64,000 nucleotides of DNA from Neovahlkampfia damariscottae (lineage: Eukaryota; Heterolobosea; Selenaionea; Neovahlkampfiida; Neovahlkampfiidae). Shown in pieces: positions 11,601 to 22,353 of this stretch (position 1 is its first letter; each line of letters starts with the position of its first letter). The position numbers and the translations under genes were made by a program. The DNA lies in NCBI GenBank assembly GCA_016618085.1, contig JABLTG010000002.1, positions 327,070 to 391,069 on the forward strand, written 5' to 3'. Under the pieces are notes generated by a model. The model was not told the origin of the DNA and did not search any database. It saw only the letters and a list, made by a program, of their open reading frames with translations.

Positions 11601-12497
11601 ATGGTCCTGGCGTCATTCGGATTATTTTCAACTTTTGTTCTGATACTTTTATATTTCACAATATTATGTACAGCTTATTTCTGTTTTATTTTGACATTAA
11701 AAGAACTTTATAAATTTCAATTCAATTTATTTTTGACACTAACTCTGACAACTTTTTCCAGATTTTCACAAAACTTATTAATTTTTTTAACTGGACTACT
11801 TCAAATCAAAAGTGAATTTATTTTTGAATTACAAGCATTTTTAGATAATTTTGGCGTTTTTTTTGGTTTTTGTGTTTACATGACTCTTGTGTTATTTTGG
11901 GCTGAACAACATTACAGAAGAAAAAACAAAGAAATTAACACAAGGACTGTTCATGTTCTGTTTTACATTATCATTGCTATTTTTTTGTTCATACTTGTAT
12001 GTATTGGTATTTTCTTTTTAGCAATTGATGAGTTTCATCCAAATTCAATCATTTACAGATTAATTAGGTTAACAATGAGAATAATATCAACGGTATTTAT
12101 TGTTTGTGGACTGTTATTTTATGGTTTAAACTTGTATGTCACAATAAAACAATCAGAATACAAAGATTCAGTGTCTCAAAATATTTACAAAAAAATTGGT
12201 TCTCTGACAATATTTTGTACATTAATTTACATTTTATTCCTTTTTTATAACATTTTAACGTTCATTTTAGGAGATTCATGGATTTATTTTGAATTCAAAT
12301 TCATGTTCAAATTCATTTTTTCACTTGTTGAAATTGCTGGATTTCTTTTATTGATTTTTGTTTGCAGACCAAAAAATTTTTTGAATTGTTTTGGAAAATA
12401 CAACAAACCTATCATGTTTGAAAATGATCCTGACTTAGATTCATCTTCAAATTTGTTTTATCATCAAAATAATGAAACAGTTGATTATGTTGAATAA
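11601..12497 (+). CDS. Seven-helix membrane protein, TOM1/THH1 or GPR137-like
   Basis: Intronless, 298 aa, with seven evenly spaced hydrophobic helices and a short polar C-tail ending HQNNETVDYVE. Between helices 3 and 4 is LVLFWAEQHYRRKN, resembling the conserved W-A-E-x-x-H/Y motif of the plant TOM1/TOM3/THH1 and animal GPR137 proteins, which are lysosomal or vacuolar. There is no cleaved signal peptide (MVLASFGLFSTFVLILLYF is helix 1). The ATTGG box is 32 nt before the ATG. The family call rests on topology plus that motif, so it is tentative; an unrelated seven-helix receptor remains possible. Confidence 0.55.
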   Translation: MVLASFGLFSTFVLILLYFTILCTAYFCFILTLKELYKFQFNLFLTLTLTTFSRFSQNLLIFLTGLLQIKSEFIFELQAFLDNFGVFFGFCVYMTLVLFWAEQHYRRKNKEINTRTVHVLFYIIIAIFLFILVCIGIFFLAIDEFHPNSIIYRLIRLTMRIISTVFIVCGLLFYGLNLYVTIKQSEYKDSVSQNIYKKIGSLTIFCTLIYILFLFYNILTFILGDSWIYFEFKFMFKFIFSLVEIAGFLLLIFVCRPKNFLNCFGKYNKPIMFENDPDLDSSSNLFYHQNNETVDYVE

Positions 12498-12506
12498 AAA
12501 AGGAAT

Positions 12507-13656
12507 TTATTGATTGATTGCCACTCCAATTTTATTTTTTGATTGAACACCATTAATTGTGAAGTATTCAATGATCTTTTTAGGTATATTTTTTAATATG
12601 ATTTCATACATTGCCTCTGGTTCTTCCAAGAATTTCTTCATTGAAATAAATTGAACATTGTGTCGTTTGCTGATACCAGATTCTAAGAGGTTTTTTTGAA
12701 GAATCCAATATGTTCATTAACTCAAAATTATCCTCTCCTATCCCAATGATTAAAATAGACATGGATTTTTTGATGCTTCAATTAACCTTGGACAGATTTT
12801 TCAAGGTCATTAATATCACCTACAAAGATAACAAGGATGTGGTGCTTCTCTTTGGTGATTATTTCTTGCAATTTCATTTGATTTTTCATCAAAAGAATGG
12901 ATTCACTAAATTGTTGTAAAGTAGTTCTGACAGAAAAAGAAGAGAATTTTCGAGTTCTACCAGTGATGATTTACCAGATACATATTTTTTTAAATCTTCT
13001 TCAACAAGCGGATTAATATTTTCTAAAATGTTGGTGTGTGTAAAATAACCTTTTAATTTCAAAATTAAATTGTTCTAAAAATGAGCTAAAATCATCCTTT
13101 TCGAAATTTTGGATTTGAATACCAAGTTTGATGGAATACTTCTTTGATATAAATGTTTTTCTCAATCCATTGAATAATATTTTCAACTCTTTTTCATCTT
13201 TTTCGTAATAAAACTTTTTAATTTTTTTCAATAAAATTTCAACACTCTTTTGCATGATGCATTGCATGATCTTTCGGTGTATTTTGATTTATAATTATGA
13301 TTATATTTGCTCCATTATGTATTTGAAGTCTTAAAAGATGAGAATAATTTTTCGATTGATTCTTGTTTTCAGAGAATTTTCAATTTTTATCTTTGACAAT
13401 CAAACTTTCCATAAAATTTTTGTTCATTGAATAGAGAGAATGTCAAATGTTGTATCTTTGAAAAATTAAATTCTTTTTCATAACAGTTAGAAAAATCCAA
13501 TACATTTTCTTTTTGAGAGATTTCAATTGTTTTTACATTTCTACCAATGTCATGATCATAAATTAAAAGGTGCTACATTTCATCTTTGAAGTTTAAACTA
13601 TGACAAAAAATGGTAAAACTCATTAAATTGTTTGTCTCATGTTCATCCTTCACCAT
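12507..13656 (-). pseudogene. Broken copine-like gene (C2 / vWA remnants)
   Basis: Coding-like sequence with several frame breaks. The 3' part reads, across three changes of frame, as a copine vWA end: HHILVIFVGDINDLEK, LIEASK, SILIIGIGEDNFELMNILD, RHNVQFISMKKFLEEPEAMY, NIPKKIIEYFTINGVQ. This follows the copine order of a final beta strand, IIVGVG, D-I-V-Q-F and V-P-x-x-L-V-E-Y-Y. The breaks fall at short A runs. The 5' part carries in-frame stops but keeps C2-like text (FCHSLNFKDEM, LLIYDHDIGRNVK). A plausible old start at 13656 has a CCAAT box at 13676-13680. Copines bind calcium and phospholipid. Whether this is a dead gene or consensus errors cannot be settled here. Confidence 0.55.
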
Positions 13657-13850
13657 TTTTTCTTTTTTTGTTCTTATTGGTGGAGATTTTCACAAATTTA
13701 AAAAAACAACTTAACATTTTTTTATTTTCATATATAAAAATCAAGAAAATAAGTTCAATTGTAAATTTGAAGAAAATGGAAAGTATAATTGACCAATCAA
13801 CAATTTTTCGGTTAACAAAACTCAAATTATTGCGCAATTTCAAACAAAAA

Positions 13851-16800
13851 ATGGAGTGGCCATCAAAAAAGATTAGACAAACTTTTCTCGATTATTTTGT
13901 TCAAAAACAATCACATACATTCGTAAAATCAAGTCCAGTCATTCCTTATGACGATAAAACATTACTTTTCGCAAATGCTGGGTAAACACAACGTTCAAAT
14001 TAATTTCTATAGAATGAATCAATTTAAACCAATTTTCTTGGGTACTGTAAATCCAAAGAGTGAATTATCAAAATTAAAAAGAGCAACAAACTCACAAAAA
14101 TGTATTCGTGCTGGAGGTAAACATAATGATTTAGATGATGTTGGAACAGATGGTACTCATCACACATTTTTTGAAATGCTTGGAAATTGGTCTTTCGGAG
14201 ATTACTTTAAAGCAGAAGCAATAGGTTTCTGTTATGAATTATTGACAAAAGTTTATGGTCTTGATGAAAATCGTTTATACGCAAGTTACTTTGGTGGTGA
14301 TGAAAAACTTGGTTTAAAACCTGATTTGGAAGCAAAAGAAATTTGGGAGAAATATTTACCAAAAGAAAAGGTTCTTCCATTTGGCACTAAAGATAATTTT
14401 TGGGAAATGGGTGATACAGGTCCTTGTGGTCCTTGTTCAGAAATTCATTATGATTTTGTTGGTGGAAGAGATGCTGCTTCATTAGTAAACATTGATGATC
14501 CAACAGTTATTGAAATTTGGAATAATGTTTTTATTCAATATAACCGTTTGGAAAATGGTGAATTAAAAACATTACCATTCAAACATGTTGATACAGGAAT
14601 GGGTTTTGAAAGAATTACTTCTATTTTACAAAATGTTTCAACCAATTATGATACAGTATGTATTTCATTTGGTTTAATTTTTGTTTTAGGATTTATTTTT
14701 ACCAATTTTCAAAAAAATTCAAGAAACAACAGGATGTCGTGATTATACAGCTAAATATAAAAAAGATGATGTTGATGGTGTTGATACTGCTTATAGAGTT
14801 GTTGCTGATCATTTAAGATGTATCTGTATTGCTATTGCAGATGGTGGTGTACCAGATAACTATGGTAGAGGTTATATTTTACGTAGAATTATTAGAAGAG
14901 CTGTAACTTATGGACACAAATATCTTGGTGCTAAAAAAGGTTTCTTCAGTACTTTACCTCCAATTATTGGTGAATTATTGGGTGATTTCTTCCCAGAAGT
15001 CAAAGTTGATTTAGAAAATATACAAGCAATTATTTATGATGAAGAAGTTTCATTTAGTAGAACATTGACAAATGGATTGAAATATTTTGAAAAAAGTAAG
15101 AATTAGAGTGTTAAACATGTTTAAAAGTTGCTGAACAATCAAAAACTGATGGTGTTATTTCAGGTGCTAAAGCATTTTTACTATATGATACTTATGGTTT
15201 TCCACTTGAAGATACAATTTTATACGCAAAAGAAAAAGGTTTAAAAGTTGATTTAGAAGGATATGAAGTTGAAAAAAAAAAAGGAATTGAAGCATCAAAA
15301 AAAGTTGTTTCAAAAGAATCAGTGGTTTCAATGAAAATGGAAGCGGAACAAGTTAAAGTCTTACAAGATAAAAAAATCACAACAACAAATACAACTTCTA
15401 TTTATGAATGGATAAATACTGAATCAAAAGTTGTTGGAATTCTCAAAGATTTGGAATTCTTTGAAGAAATTGAATTTAAAAAAAAAAATGCAAAAGAAAC
15501 ACCATTTGGAATTATTGTTGATCAAACATCATTCTATCCAGAACAAGGAGGTCAAACTTATGATATTGGTACTTTCACTTTAACAGAAGATGTTTTATTT
15601 GATGTTAAAAATGTCCAAACATTTGGTGGTTATATTGGTAAAAAACTTGATTATTAATTGTTTAAACAGTTCACACTGGATATATGAAACTTTCAAAAGA
15701 TGTCAAAAGTTATAAATTAAAAGTTAGTGATATATTGAAATGTGATGTTGATTTTGAACAAAGTAAGTTTACAAATGGTTAATTAATACTTCAAAGGAAA
15801 ATTGGTTGCAGCAAATCACACATCAACTCATTTATTGAATTTTTCACTTTCAAAAGTATTAGGTGATGGAACAAACCAAAAAGGATCAGATGTGAAACCT
15901 GATAAATTTAGATTTGATTTTTCACATAATAAACAAATTCCAACTTCAGATTTAACAAAAATTCAAAACATTGTTCAAGAACAAATCAAAAGCAATTTTC
16001 CAGTTTATACTTCAATTTTAGATTTAAATGAAGCATACAAAGTACCTGGTGTTCAAGCTTTATTTGGTGAAAATTATCCAAATCCGGTCAGAGTAATTAG
16101 TGTTGGAGTGAAACCAGAAGAATTAAAAGAAGCTGGAAATGTTTCTATTGAATTTTGTGGTGGTACTCATTTAAAAAATACATCTGAAGCAAAAACATTT
16201 GTCATTTTAAGAGAAGAAGGTATTTCAAAAGGTACAAGACGTATTATTGCTGCTACAGGTGATTTAGCTGAACGTTCAATTGCAAATGGAAAACAATTCA
16301 AAAAATCAATTGAAAGTTGTAAAAATCTTGAAGATGCAAATGAATTCATGGCAAAAGTATCAGAATTACAAACACAACTTGATAAAATTGAAAATATTCC
16401 ATTATTATTGAAACATGAATTGAAAGAAGAATTGACTGTTGAATTTAAAAAGGGAAAAGCAATGCTTAAAGAAATCGAAAATGAAATATTGAATAAAGTC
16501 AAAACACATTTTGAAACACTTGCAAAAGAAAACAAAGAAAAATTCATTGTTGAAGATGTTACTCATTTTGGAGGTGGAAGAAATGCATTAAACAAAGGAA
16601 TGGATATTTTGAAAAAGAAATTATCAAAAATTCCATCAGTTTTGTTTTGTGTTGATCAAAATAAATTACACATTAGTTGTATTGTGCCAAAAGATTTAGA
16701 AGGAGATGTGAATGCTGGTGATTTGATTAAAGATTTATGTTCAAAATGTGGTGGTTCAGGTGGAGGAAAAAAAGATAAAGCTCAAGGACAAGGACCAGAA

Positions 16801-16860
16801 ATTGAAAAAATTGATGAATTGATTTCACTTTCAAAAGAATATTTTTCAAATAAACTTTAA
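13851..16860 (+). CDS. AARS: Alanyl-tRNA synthetase
   Basis: Charges tRNA-Ala. Six exons; introns of 31, 34, 32, 32 and 34 nt leave 948 aa, as in cytosolic eukaryotic enzymes. In order: [84 protein letters not shown]. The editing domain follows ([28 protein letters not shown]), then the DHHA1-like end [20 protein letters not shown]. The core start is [12 protein letters not shown] at 13851, with a CCAAT box at 13793-13797. An in-frame ATG at 13776 would add 25 residues rich in Arg/Lys/Leu and may give a mitochondrial form. Confidence 0.95.
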
Positions 16861-16889
16861 ATTAAGTGTCTGGAAACATCAGAATTTGT

Positions 16890-16900
16890 TGATTGGATAA
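16890..16900 (+). promoter_or_regulatory. TGATTGGATAA element abutting an ATG
   Basis: Perfect element ending one base before the ATG at 16901. Confidence 0.4.
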
Positions 16901-17226
16901 ATGAAAATTAGGAGTATTGAGAGACCAAATAAACTGAATTTTTTCATCCTAAACGAGTTCAGGATAATTTTCCTTCAATATAAAAGTGCATCAATTGAAT
17001 ATTATTTATCTCAAAAATTCATGCAAGAAGAATTTTCACACGTTGAAACAAACAACAAACTGAACAGAACAATCAATATTCCTTATTGTCGTTGTGAGGG
17101 GGAGATGAAAAGTTCTATTCTGAAATTGAACTTTTTGGAGACTGTTTTGTGTTGAACGATGGTAAACCATATGTTTCTGGAAACGAATTAATTTTATTTT
17201 ATTCTGAGCAACTGAAATTCGAATAA
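16901..17226 (+). pseudogene. Small ORF broken at a G run
   Basis: Not recognised. The frame from 16901 runs to INIPYCRCEG at about 17100. The text then continues in another frame as KFYSEIELFGDCFVLNDG to a stop at 17226. The switch coincides with the GGGGG run at 17098-17102, so one base gained or lost explains it. The start has a perfect TGATTGGATAA directly in front. A small soluble protein of about 107 aa would result if the frame were whole. This could equally be a recently dead gene or a sequencing error. Confidence 0.4.
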
Positions 17227-17495
17227 ATTCTTTGAAAAAGATTTAAATTGAATTTCACCCAAAGATAACAGAAGCCAATTGAATTTCACAACAAACTAAA
17301 AAGAAAGCATTTGGAAAAATTTGGATTGGCTTCAAAAAAGTGATTTGTATTTTTTGAACTCGAGATTGAAGTCGTAAAAATCTGGATTGGTGGATTTATG
17401 TGGAAAGAGACTAGCCAATAGAATTTTAACTTTGATGTTGGCATTTTTTGTTCATTCTAATCTCTAAATGAGTATCGATTTCAATGTGAATTTTT
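17227..17495. other. Intergenic, nothing identified
   Basis: No sustained frame on either strand. It holds four CCAAT/ATTGG pentamers (17272, 17325, 17383 and 17415 regions) without an intact ORF behind them. Confidence 0.4.
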
Positions 17496-18688
17496 TTATT
17501 GTAATTCTTCAAAGCCATCACATTCATCAATAAATCCACTGCCAAATGCTAAAGATGGAGTCAAAAATCCATGTTTTGATTCGTCAATTTTTCCACCTAA
17601 AATTCTATCAACAATTCTAACAGCTAAAAAAAATTAAAAATCTATGAAAACAAAAATACCAGTATCTGCAGTAAGTGGATAACCAGAAGGAACAGCGTAT
17701 TGAATTTCAACTTTTTCTCCTTTCGAATTTTTTGCTGTACCAATGAAATGAGTTTTCAAATTTTTAACTTTTTCAACATCAGGACCATCAACAAACATGT
17801 CAACTAATTTCAAAAGTATTGTTTGAATAAATGGCAAATACATAAAAATGAATAAAAAGTAATACAAAAACAAGATTTGGTTTTTAGCAACAGGCATGAA
17901 AACTTTGATGTTTTTAACTCCAGTTGAATGATATGCTGTTGATACATCACCCCATCCTGCCAATGATAATTCTCTTTTTTTGTTGATGCCTTTTACTTCA
18001 TATGTTCTGAATTCAGGTGCAGATTTCACAATTTGACCATCTTTACGATATTTTATTAAATCTTGATGTACCATGCCAATGACCATTGTCTTGGTTGTTC
18101 CTCTTGAAGTTTCTGAGCCTTTTGAATTATTTGGACAGAATGCAAGTTCGATTTCTGTAGCATCAGGTAATTTTTCTTTCAATTTTTGAGCTAAACAATC
18201 TGAAGGAACAACATCAAAACCTAAAAACAAAGTTTAAAAAAAATCCGGATGATTACCAATTCCAGGTAAAACAAAAATATTTTTTTTTTTTGCTTTTTCA
18301 TGATATGTTGATAAACCTTCAAAAACATCAATTTCACCAGTTACATCAGTATAATGAACACCTTTTTTAAGACATACTTCAACAATTTGTTTGTAAGTTT
18401 CAATAAAAGGACCTCCACAATGAAGAATTGTATGAACTCCTTCAAAGTGTTTTTCCAAATCTTTATCGTCAACTGAGAATACTCTAATATCTTTTATTTC
18501 ATATTTTTTAGCATGTGCTTTCACTTTTTCTTCATTTCTTCCACCAATTATCATGTTTTCTTTTAATCCTCTTTTGATTGCTAATTCTGTGATTAATTTT
18601 CCAGTGTATCCATAGGCTCCTGAGAAAATTTAGTTTTTTTTGTTGTTTAACCATAAAGTAAGAATTTCTTTCCTTCGTGTAACACCAT
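17496..18688 (-). CDS. Saccharopine dehydrogenase-like oxidoreductase
   Basis: NAD(P)-dependent oxidoreductase-like protein of the SCCPDH / trans-acting enoyl reductase group, 362 aa. Introns of 32, 36 and 36 nt join KKFLLYGAYGYTGKLITELA (Rossmann G-A-x-G-x-T-G), IIGGRNEEKVKAHAKKY, TILHCGGPFIETYKQIVEVC, HYTDVTGEIDVFEG, VLPGIGFDVVPSDCLA and SRGTTKTMV. A hydrophobic segment LYYFLFIFMYLPFIQTIL then fits the membrane-associated stretch known in these proteins. The end DTAVRIVDRILGGKI, HGFLTPSLAFG is also typical. The start at 18688 lies 29 nt from ATTGG at 18717-18721. Lysine synthesis is not implied; the cellular substrate of this group is poorly defined. Confidence 0.8.
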
Positions 18689-19570
18689 CTTCTTGCTTCT
18701 AATGGAGATGAGTTTGATTGGTCGAATAATACAAACTCCGAAATGGAACCTATATTCTCAAACTATCACAAAAATGGTCATTGATGATGTTCAGTTCATA
18801 TTTTTCTCTGATTGTGACATTTTTTTTTTTTTTTTTTTTCTGATGCAATTTCTTCGCCTGTTCTGATAATTCTTTCTAATCCAAACTCTAATGTAATCTT
18901 AACACGAATAATTCATATCTAGCTTCTCTAAATTTCAGATAATGCATCCAAGATGAAATTTATTTTTTCATCAATGCCTCTTTCTTTTGTCATGTCTTGC
19001 ATTTACTAGACTAATAATATAACTTGTAATTCTCCATATAGAGAAAACGGAGATTTTGCATTTAAATTTCCACTTGAATCATCCATTTGAATTGGTGTTA
19101 AACTATTCATTTACTGTATCATCAACTGAATTTGCAAAACGAGAAGAAAATTCCAATTAGTTCGAATTACTTGATTGCAATTCCCATTTTTTTGACACTT
19201 TTATTTGGTCTCAAATCAATGAAAAATTCAGGTAAAATATATCATTCATCCAAACAAAACGTTTTTATAGTTATGCTAAAAATAGCACCCAATCAAAATG
19301 ATAAGTTCATCCAAAAGAACCAACATCAAGTTCGACAAAGAGGAAGGTTTTGCAGAATAACAATCAAACTTTCTGTTTCTAAAACAAAAATTGGAAAAAG
19401 TGACTGGACTGACGAAATAAGACAAGTTCATTCACCGGTTGGTGCTTAAGTCTTGTTTGAAGTACAAATTCTTTATATTCTTCGTATTCCATTTGAATTT
19501 GATCCTTGAAATTTGTTCAATAAAATGTGTCTTCCAATAAAATTGATTTATCAAAAATTTAAATTTGAAT

Positions 19571-19660
19571 TGGTGGGAAGGTTAATGGTGGGGTGGGAAA
19601 AATATATTTTTTTATTTTTTTGGTGGGAATTTCGGTGGGAGTGGGACTGGTGTGGTGGAT
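19571..19660 (+). repeat. G-rich block with GGTGGGA-like repeats
   Basis: In otherwise AT-rich DNA this stretch has at least six runs of three or more G on the plus strand (19575, 19590, 19595, 19625, 19637, 19643), several within repeats of GGTGGGA. It has quadruplex potential. No coding sense was found. Confidence 0.5.
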
Positions 19661-19669
19661 GTCAAGATT

Positions 19670-19718
19670 GGTACCGAGCGGTTTGTAAGTAAGTATAGGA
19701 TAGTCAGCGCAGCGTACC
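19670..19718 (+). ncRNA. Possible GC-rich hairpin next to a start codon
   Basis: GGTAC at 19670-19674 pairs with GTACC at 19714-19718. After a 3x3 internal loop, GCG at 19678-19680 pairs with CGC at 19708-19710, leaving a 27-nt loop. GC content is far above the surroundings. An ATG follows at once (19719) and opens a short signal-peptide-like run MKMGLFLLFSSCLL, then a possible GTAAAT splice donor, but no continuing exon was found. No tRNA boxes fit. It may be a structured RNA, a 5' leader or chance. Confidence 0.2.
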
Positions 19719-20503
19719 ATGAAAATGGGACTATTCCTACTATTTTCTTCTTGTTTACTTCCAAAGAGGTAAATTGTGATAATAATTAGTGCCTAAAAAT
19801 TGTTTCAAATAAAAATTCAATTTTGAAATCTTCTCTTCATCATTTTTTAAATTCAAATATTTCAATGGTAATAAATACTCATATCATCTAGAAATGCATT
19901 GATTTTTTGCAATTATTTGAAATTGTTTGTTGTTCGTTGAGCTGAAATAATAAATATATCCTCTGGTAATTTTTCATTAATTCTATCATCTAAATGGAAG
20001 CCAAGTGAATTATTTTCCAATTCAGTTTCTTTAATCATTAATTTAGCACTTAACACAGTTGAACTGGAATGGACGCTTAAAAAGGTTAAATTGTCGTTTT
20101 TTTCATATCTTTATCAGTCCTTGAATTCCTGTTGAATCCAATTTTTGTTGAGTTTTCAAAATTTGAAATGAAATCCAATTTTTTGAATTTTTCAAAAATA
20201 GTTCCTTCCACAGTTTTTGAAAGTGGAAGAGCATGGTTTATTTGACTACCTCAGTATTTTGAACCTACGCATCCAAAAACCAAATCTTTTTTTTGTTATT
20301 TTTTCCACATCCATTCAATTTAATTTATCTCTCAAACAACGTTGTCCAATAAAAAGAGATACAAATGCTAATAATTGGCTGATTTAATCCAAGAAAAAAG
20401 AGATTTTGCTTTCCATTGTTCTTTGGAATCTTCGAATTGAGAAATTGGAACAATAAAAGACCAATCAAATTTCCTCAGAACCATACTTACTCATTGGAAA
20501 GAC

Positions 20504-21859
20504 ATGAAGGTTCTACTCCTGCTCTTACTTTTTGCTTTTGCTATTGCTTCAAATGAAATATCTCTTGGTAGAATCCACAGACAAAAACTTCAAGGAGGAA
20601 CCTATTTCTTTGAATTAAAAGAAGACTTGAAATCTGCTGATCAACTCCTCATTTCCATCACTGCTAAAATCACCTATGTTCCATGTAATGCTTATATTTC
20701 CCATGAAAGTCACTCAACTTCACCTGGACCTTCAAAATATCAATACAAAGTTGCGATGACCAGTGGATACAAAGTTCATACCATTAAACCGTCAACTGAT
20801 GCTCCTTATAACAAAGGAAAGTATTATATCACTGTCTATGATTATCAAAGTCGTTTTCATGAAATAATTTTTCTTGGAAAAGTGATTCAAAAAACACATG
20901 AAATTGATCATGCAAAGAAATTTACTTTCAAAGCAGGTGACAAGAACAATGCTGTCACAATTGTTAAAACATCATACAGAGCGTATAATTCAATGTCTAT
21001 TAGAGCTTTCTTTGTTGAAACAAAGACTAAAAACCCTCCAAAAGATGCATTTATCAATGGAAAAAAAATTGAAGGTGGAAAACAAAAATTCTTCTTTGAA
21101 TTTAACACATTTGGTAGTAGACATAATGCTGTTTTTGAAATTGAAGGAAATGAAATTTTTGAAGGTGAAATCAAAGTCACTTTTTCACATACTAGAATTT
21201 CAACAACAAGAGGAGGAGGGGATACGTTCTACAAAGAAAAAAATGAATTACAGAACTACTTTTTGGACCGTAGAACTGATGAAAGTCATGAACAAATCTA
21301 TGTTGAAAGAAATTCAAATAACAATGCTACATTTTCATTTCTTGTCAATTACATTCCAAAAGAAGGTGAAATTCCATATGTATTCCCAACAAAAGATAAA
21401 TATGAATACAAAAGCAAACAATACGTCAAAAATGGTGTATTCTGGGGCTCATATCTCAGTGTTCCAAGAAAAGAAGGTCAAAACTTTGGTCTCTCTGTTG
21501 GATCAGAAAACAAAGGGTCTCCTTTCAAAATTATGATGAAAAAAACACATCTTTCTGCAGGCGGTGAACTTGATGCGGTTTTTGTTGAGAAATCATATGA
21601 AACTCAAGTTTATGCATATCAAAGAAGAATGGTTGTTTATGCATTAACTGTTGAATTCTATGACAAAGTATCTGCTAAATTCAGTTATCAACACACAGGT
21701 TCAAATCAAGTTGTTGACATTGGTACATTCTCAGAAGATTTCACAAAGAATGTGACATTAACAAGAGGAGCTGTTCTTTACCCAACAATGAAATTTATCA
21801 TCAAATCAGAAAAACCTAACTTCATCAGATTGTCATGGAAACTTCTTCAATGGGGATAA
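20504..21859 (+). CDS. Secreted protein of unknown family, 451 aa
   Basis: Single exon. MKVLLLLLLFAFAIAS is a clear signal peptide. The mature part is beta-rich, Lys/Tyr/Phe-rich and nearly free of cysteine (one, at about residue 63), with no membrane anchor and no ER-retention signal. Recurring short phrases (YFFELKEDLKSADQLLISIT, KFSYQHTGSNQVVDIGTF, RLSWKLLQWG at the end) suggest beta-sandwich modules, but I recognise no family. CCAAT/ATTGG boxes sit at 20461-20465 and 20493-20497, the second 7 nt before the ATG. A decayed copy lies 500 bp downstream. A secreted or vacuolar abundant protein is plausible. Confidence 0.75.
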   Translation: MKVLLLLLLFAFAIASNEISLGRIHRQKLQGGTYFFELKEDLKSADQLLISITAKITYVPCNAYISHESHSTSPGPSKYQYKVAMTSGYKVHTIKPSTDAPYNKGKYYITVYDYQSRFHEIIFLGKVIQKTHEIDHAKKFTFKAGDKNNAVTIVKTSYRAYNSMSIRAFFVETKTKNPPKDAFINGKKIEGGKQKFFFEFNTFGSRHNAVFEIEGNEIFEGEIKVTFSHTRISTTRGGGDTFYKEKNELQNYFLDRRTDESHEQIYVERNSNNNATFSFLVNYIPKEGEIPYVFPTKDKYEYKSKQYVKNGVFWGSYLSVPRKEGQNFGLSVGSENKGSPFKIMMKKTHLSAGGELDAVFVEKSYETQVYAYQRRMVVYALTVEFYDKVSAKFSYQHTGSNQVVDIGTFSEDFTKNVTLTRGAVLYPTMKFIIKSEKPNFIRLSWKLLQWG

Positions 21860-22353
21860 ATAAATCATTTATGCCAGAACTTTTTTTTTTCTTTTATTTC
21901 ATGGATCGTTTCACAAACAAAAAGAATTGAACAATGAAATCCATTTATTTGCACCATGGTAAAATGTCACATAAAGTTTCACAATACGTTGACAATGTTA
22001 TTGTCAGGGGAACGAATTTTCAGAAAAAAGCACCCACAACATCCACATAATATCAAGAATATTAGGAATAACGCTTCCAAATTGTTGGTTAAAAGAAAGA
22101 ACCTGAGTGAAAAAAAAAGAAAAATGCTGTAAATCCATTTAGAACTAATTTCTGTTGAGTTTTCATTAACGCAATATTGACAAGAGTTTTTATTCTCCAT
22201 CTTGGAAGACCATCAAACTTCATACAAGAAAATATTTCCAATTGAGAATTTGTGATTCTGGGCTTCTAAAACCTACACCAATAGTATTGCAACAACTCCG
22301 AAGTGGAAGAGTTTTTCATTGGGTTGAGCATATCAAATATTAAACAAAAAAAC
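21860..22353. other. Spacer between the tandem copies
   Basis: About 490 nt. A minus-strand ORF of 73 codons (21979-22200) with a hydrophobic middle and a CGCCGC cluster was seen, but it lacks a promoter element and is not called. An ATTGG box at 22319-22323 precedes the decayed copy. Confidence 0.4.

Larger units (their letters stand above)
18689..20503. other. Gene-poor region with decayed coding remnants
   Basis: No intact gene found. On the minus strand, 18850-19120 keeps short protein-like pieces (MDDSSGNLNAKSPFSLYG, ERGIDEKINFILDALSE) broken by stops. About 19890-20300 keeps longer pieces (GSQINHALPLSKTVEGT, ISNFENSTKIGFNRNS, NLTFLSVHSSSTVLSAK, FHLDDRINEKLPEDIFI) with several frame changes. 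Neither is recognised. A 105-codon plus-strand ORF at 19132-19449 has no promoter element and an atypical composition, so I do not call it. The G-rich block and hairpin are listed separately. A run of 20 T lies at 18820-18839. Confidence 0.45.

Noticed and set aside
19132-19449. Plus-strand ORF of 105 codons
   Set aside because: No CCAAT box close by, no homology, lies in a decayed region with minus-strand remnants.
19670-19718. tRNA gene
   Set aside because: The GC-rich hairpin lacks A and B box sequences and cloverleaf spacing.
20898-21536. Second plus-strand frame of 212 codons inside the secreted-protein gene
   Set aside because: Met/Gln/Leu-rich shadow of the Lys/Glu/Thr-rich true frame.
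21979-22200. Minus-strand ORF with a hydrophobic core
   Set aside because: No promoter element, splice or homology; too short to trust alone.
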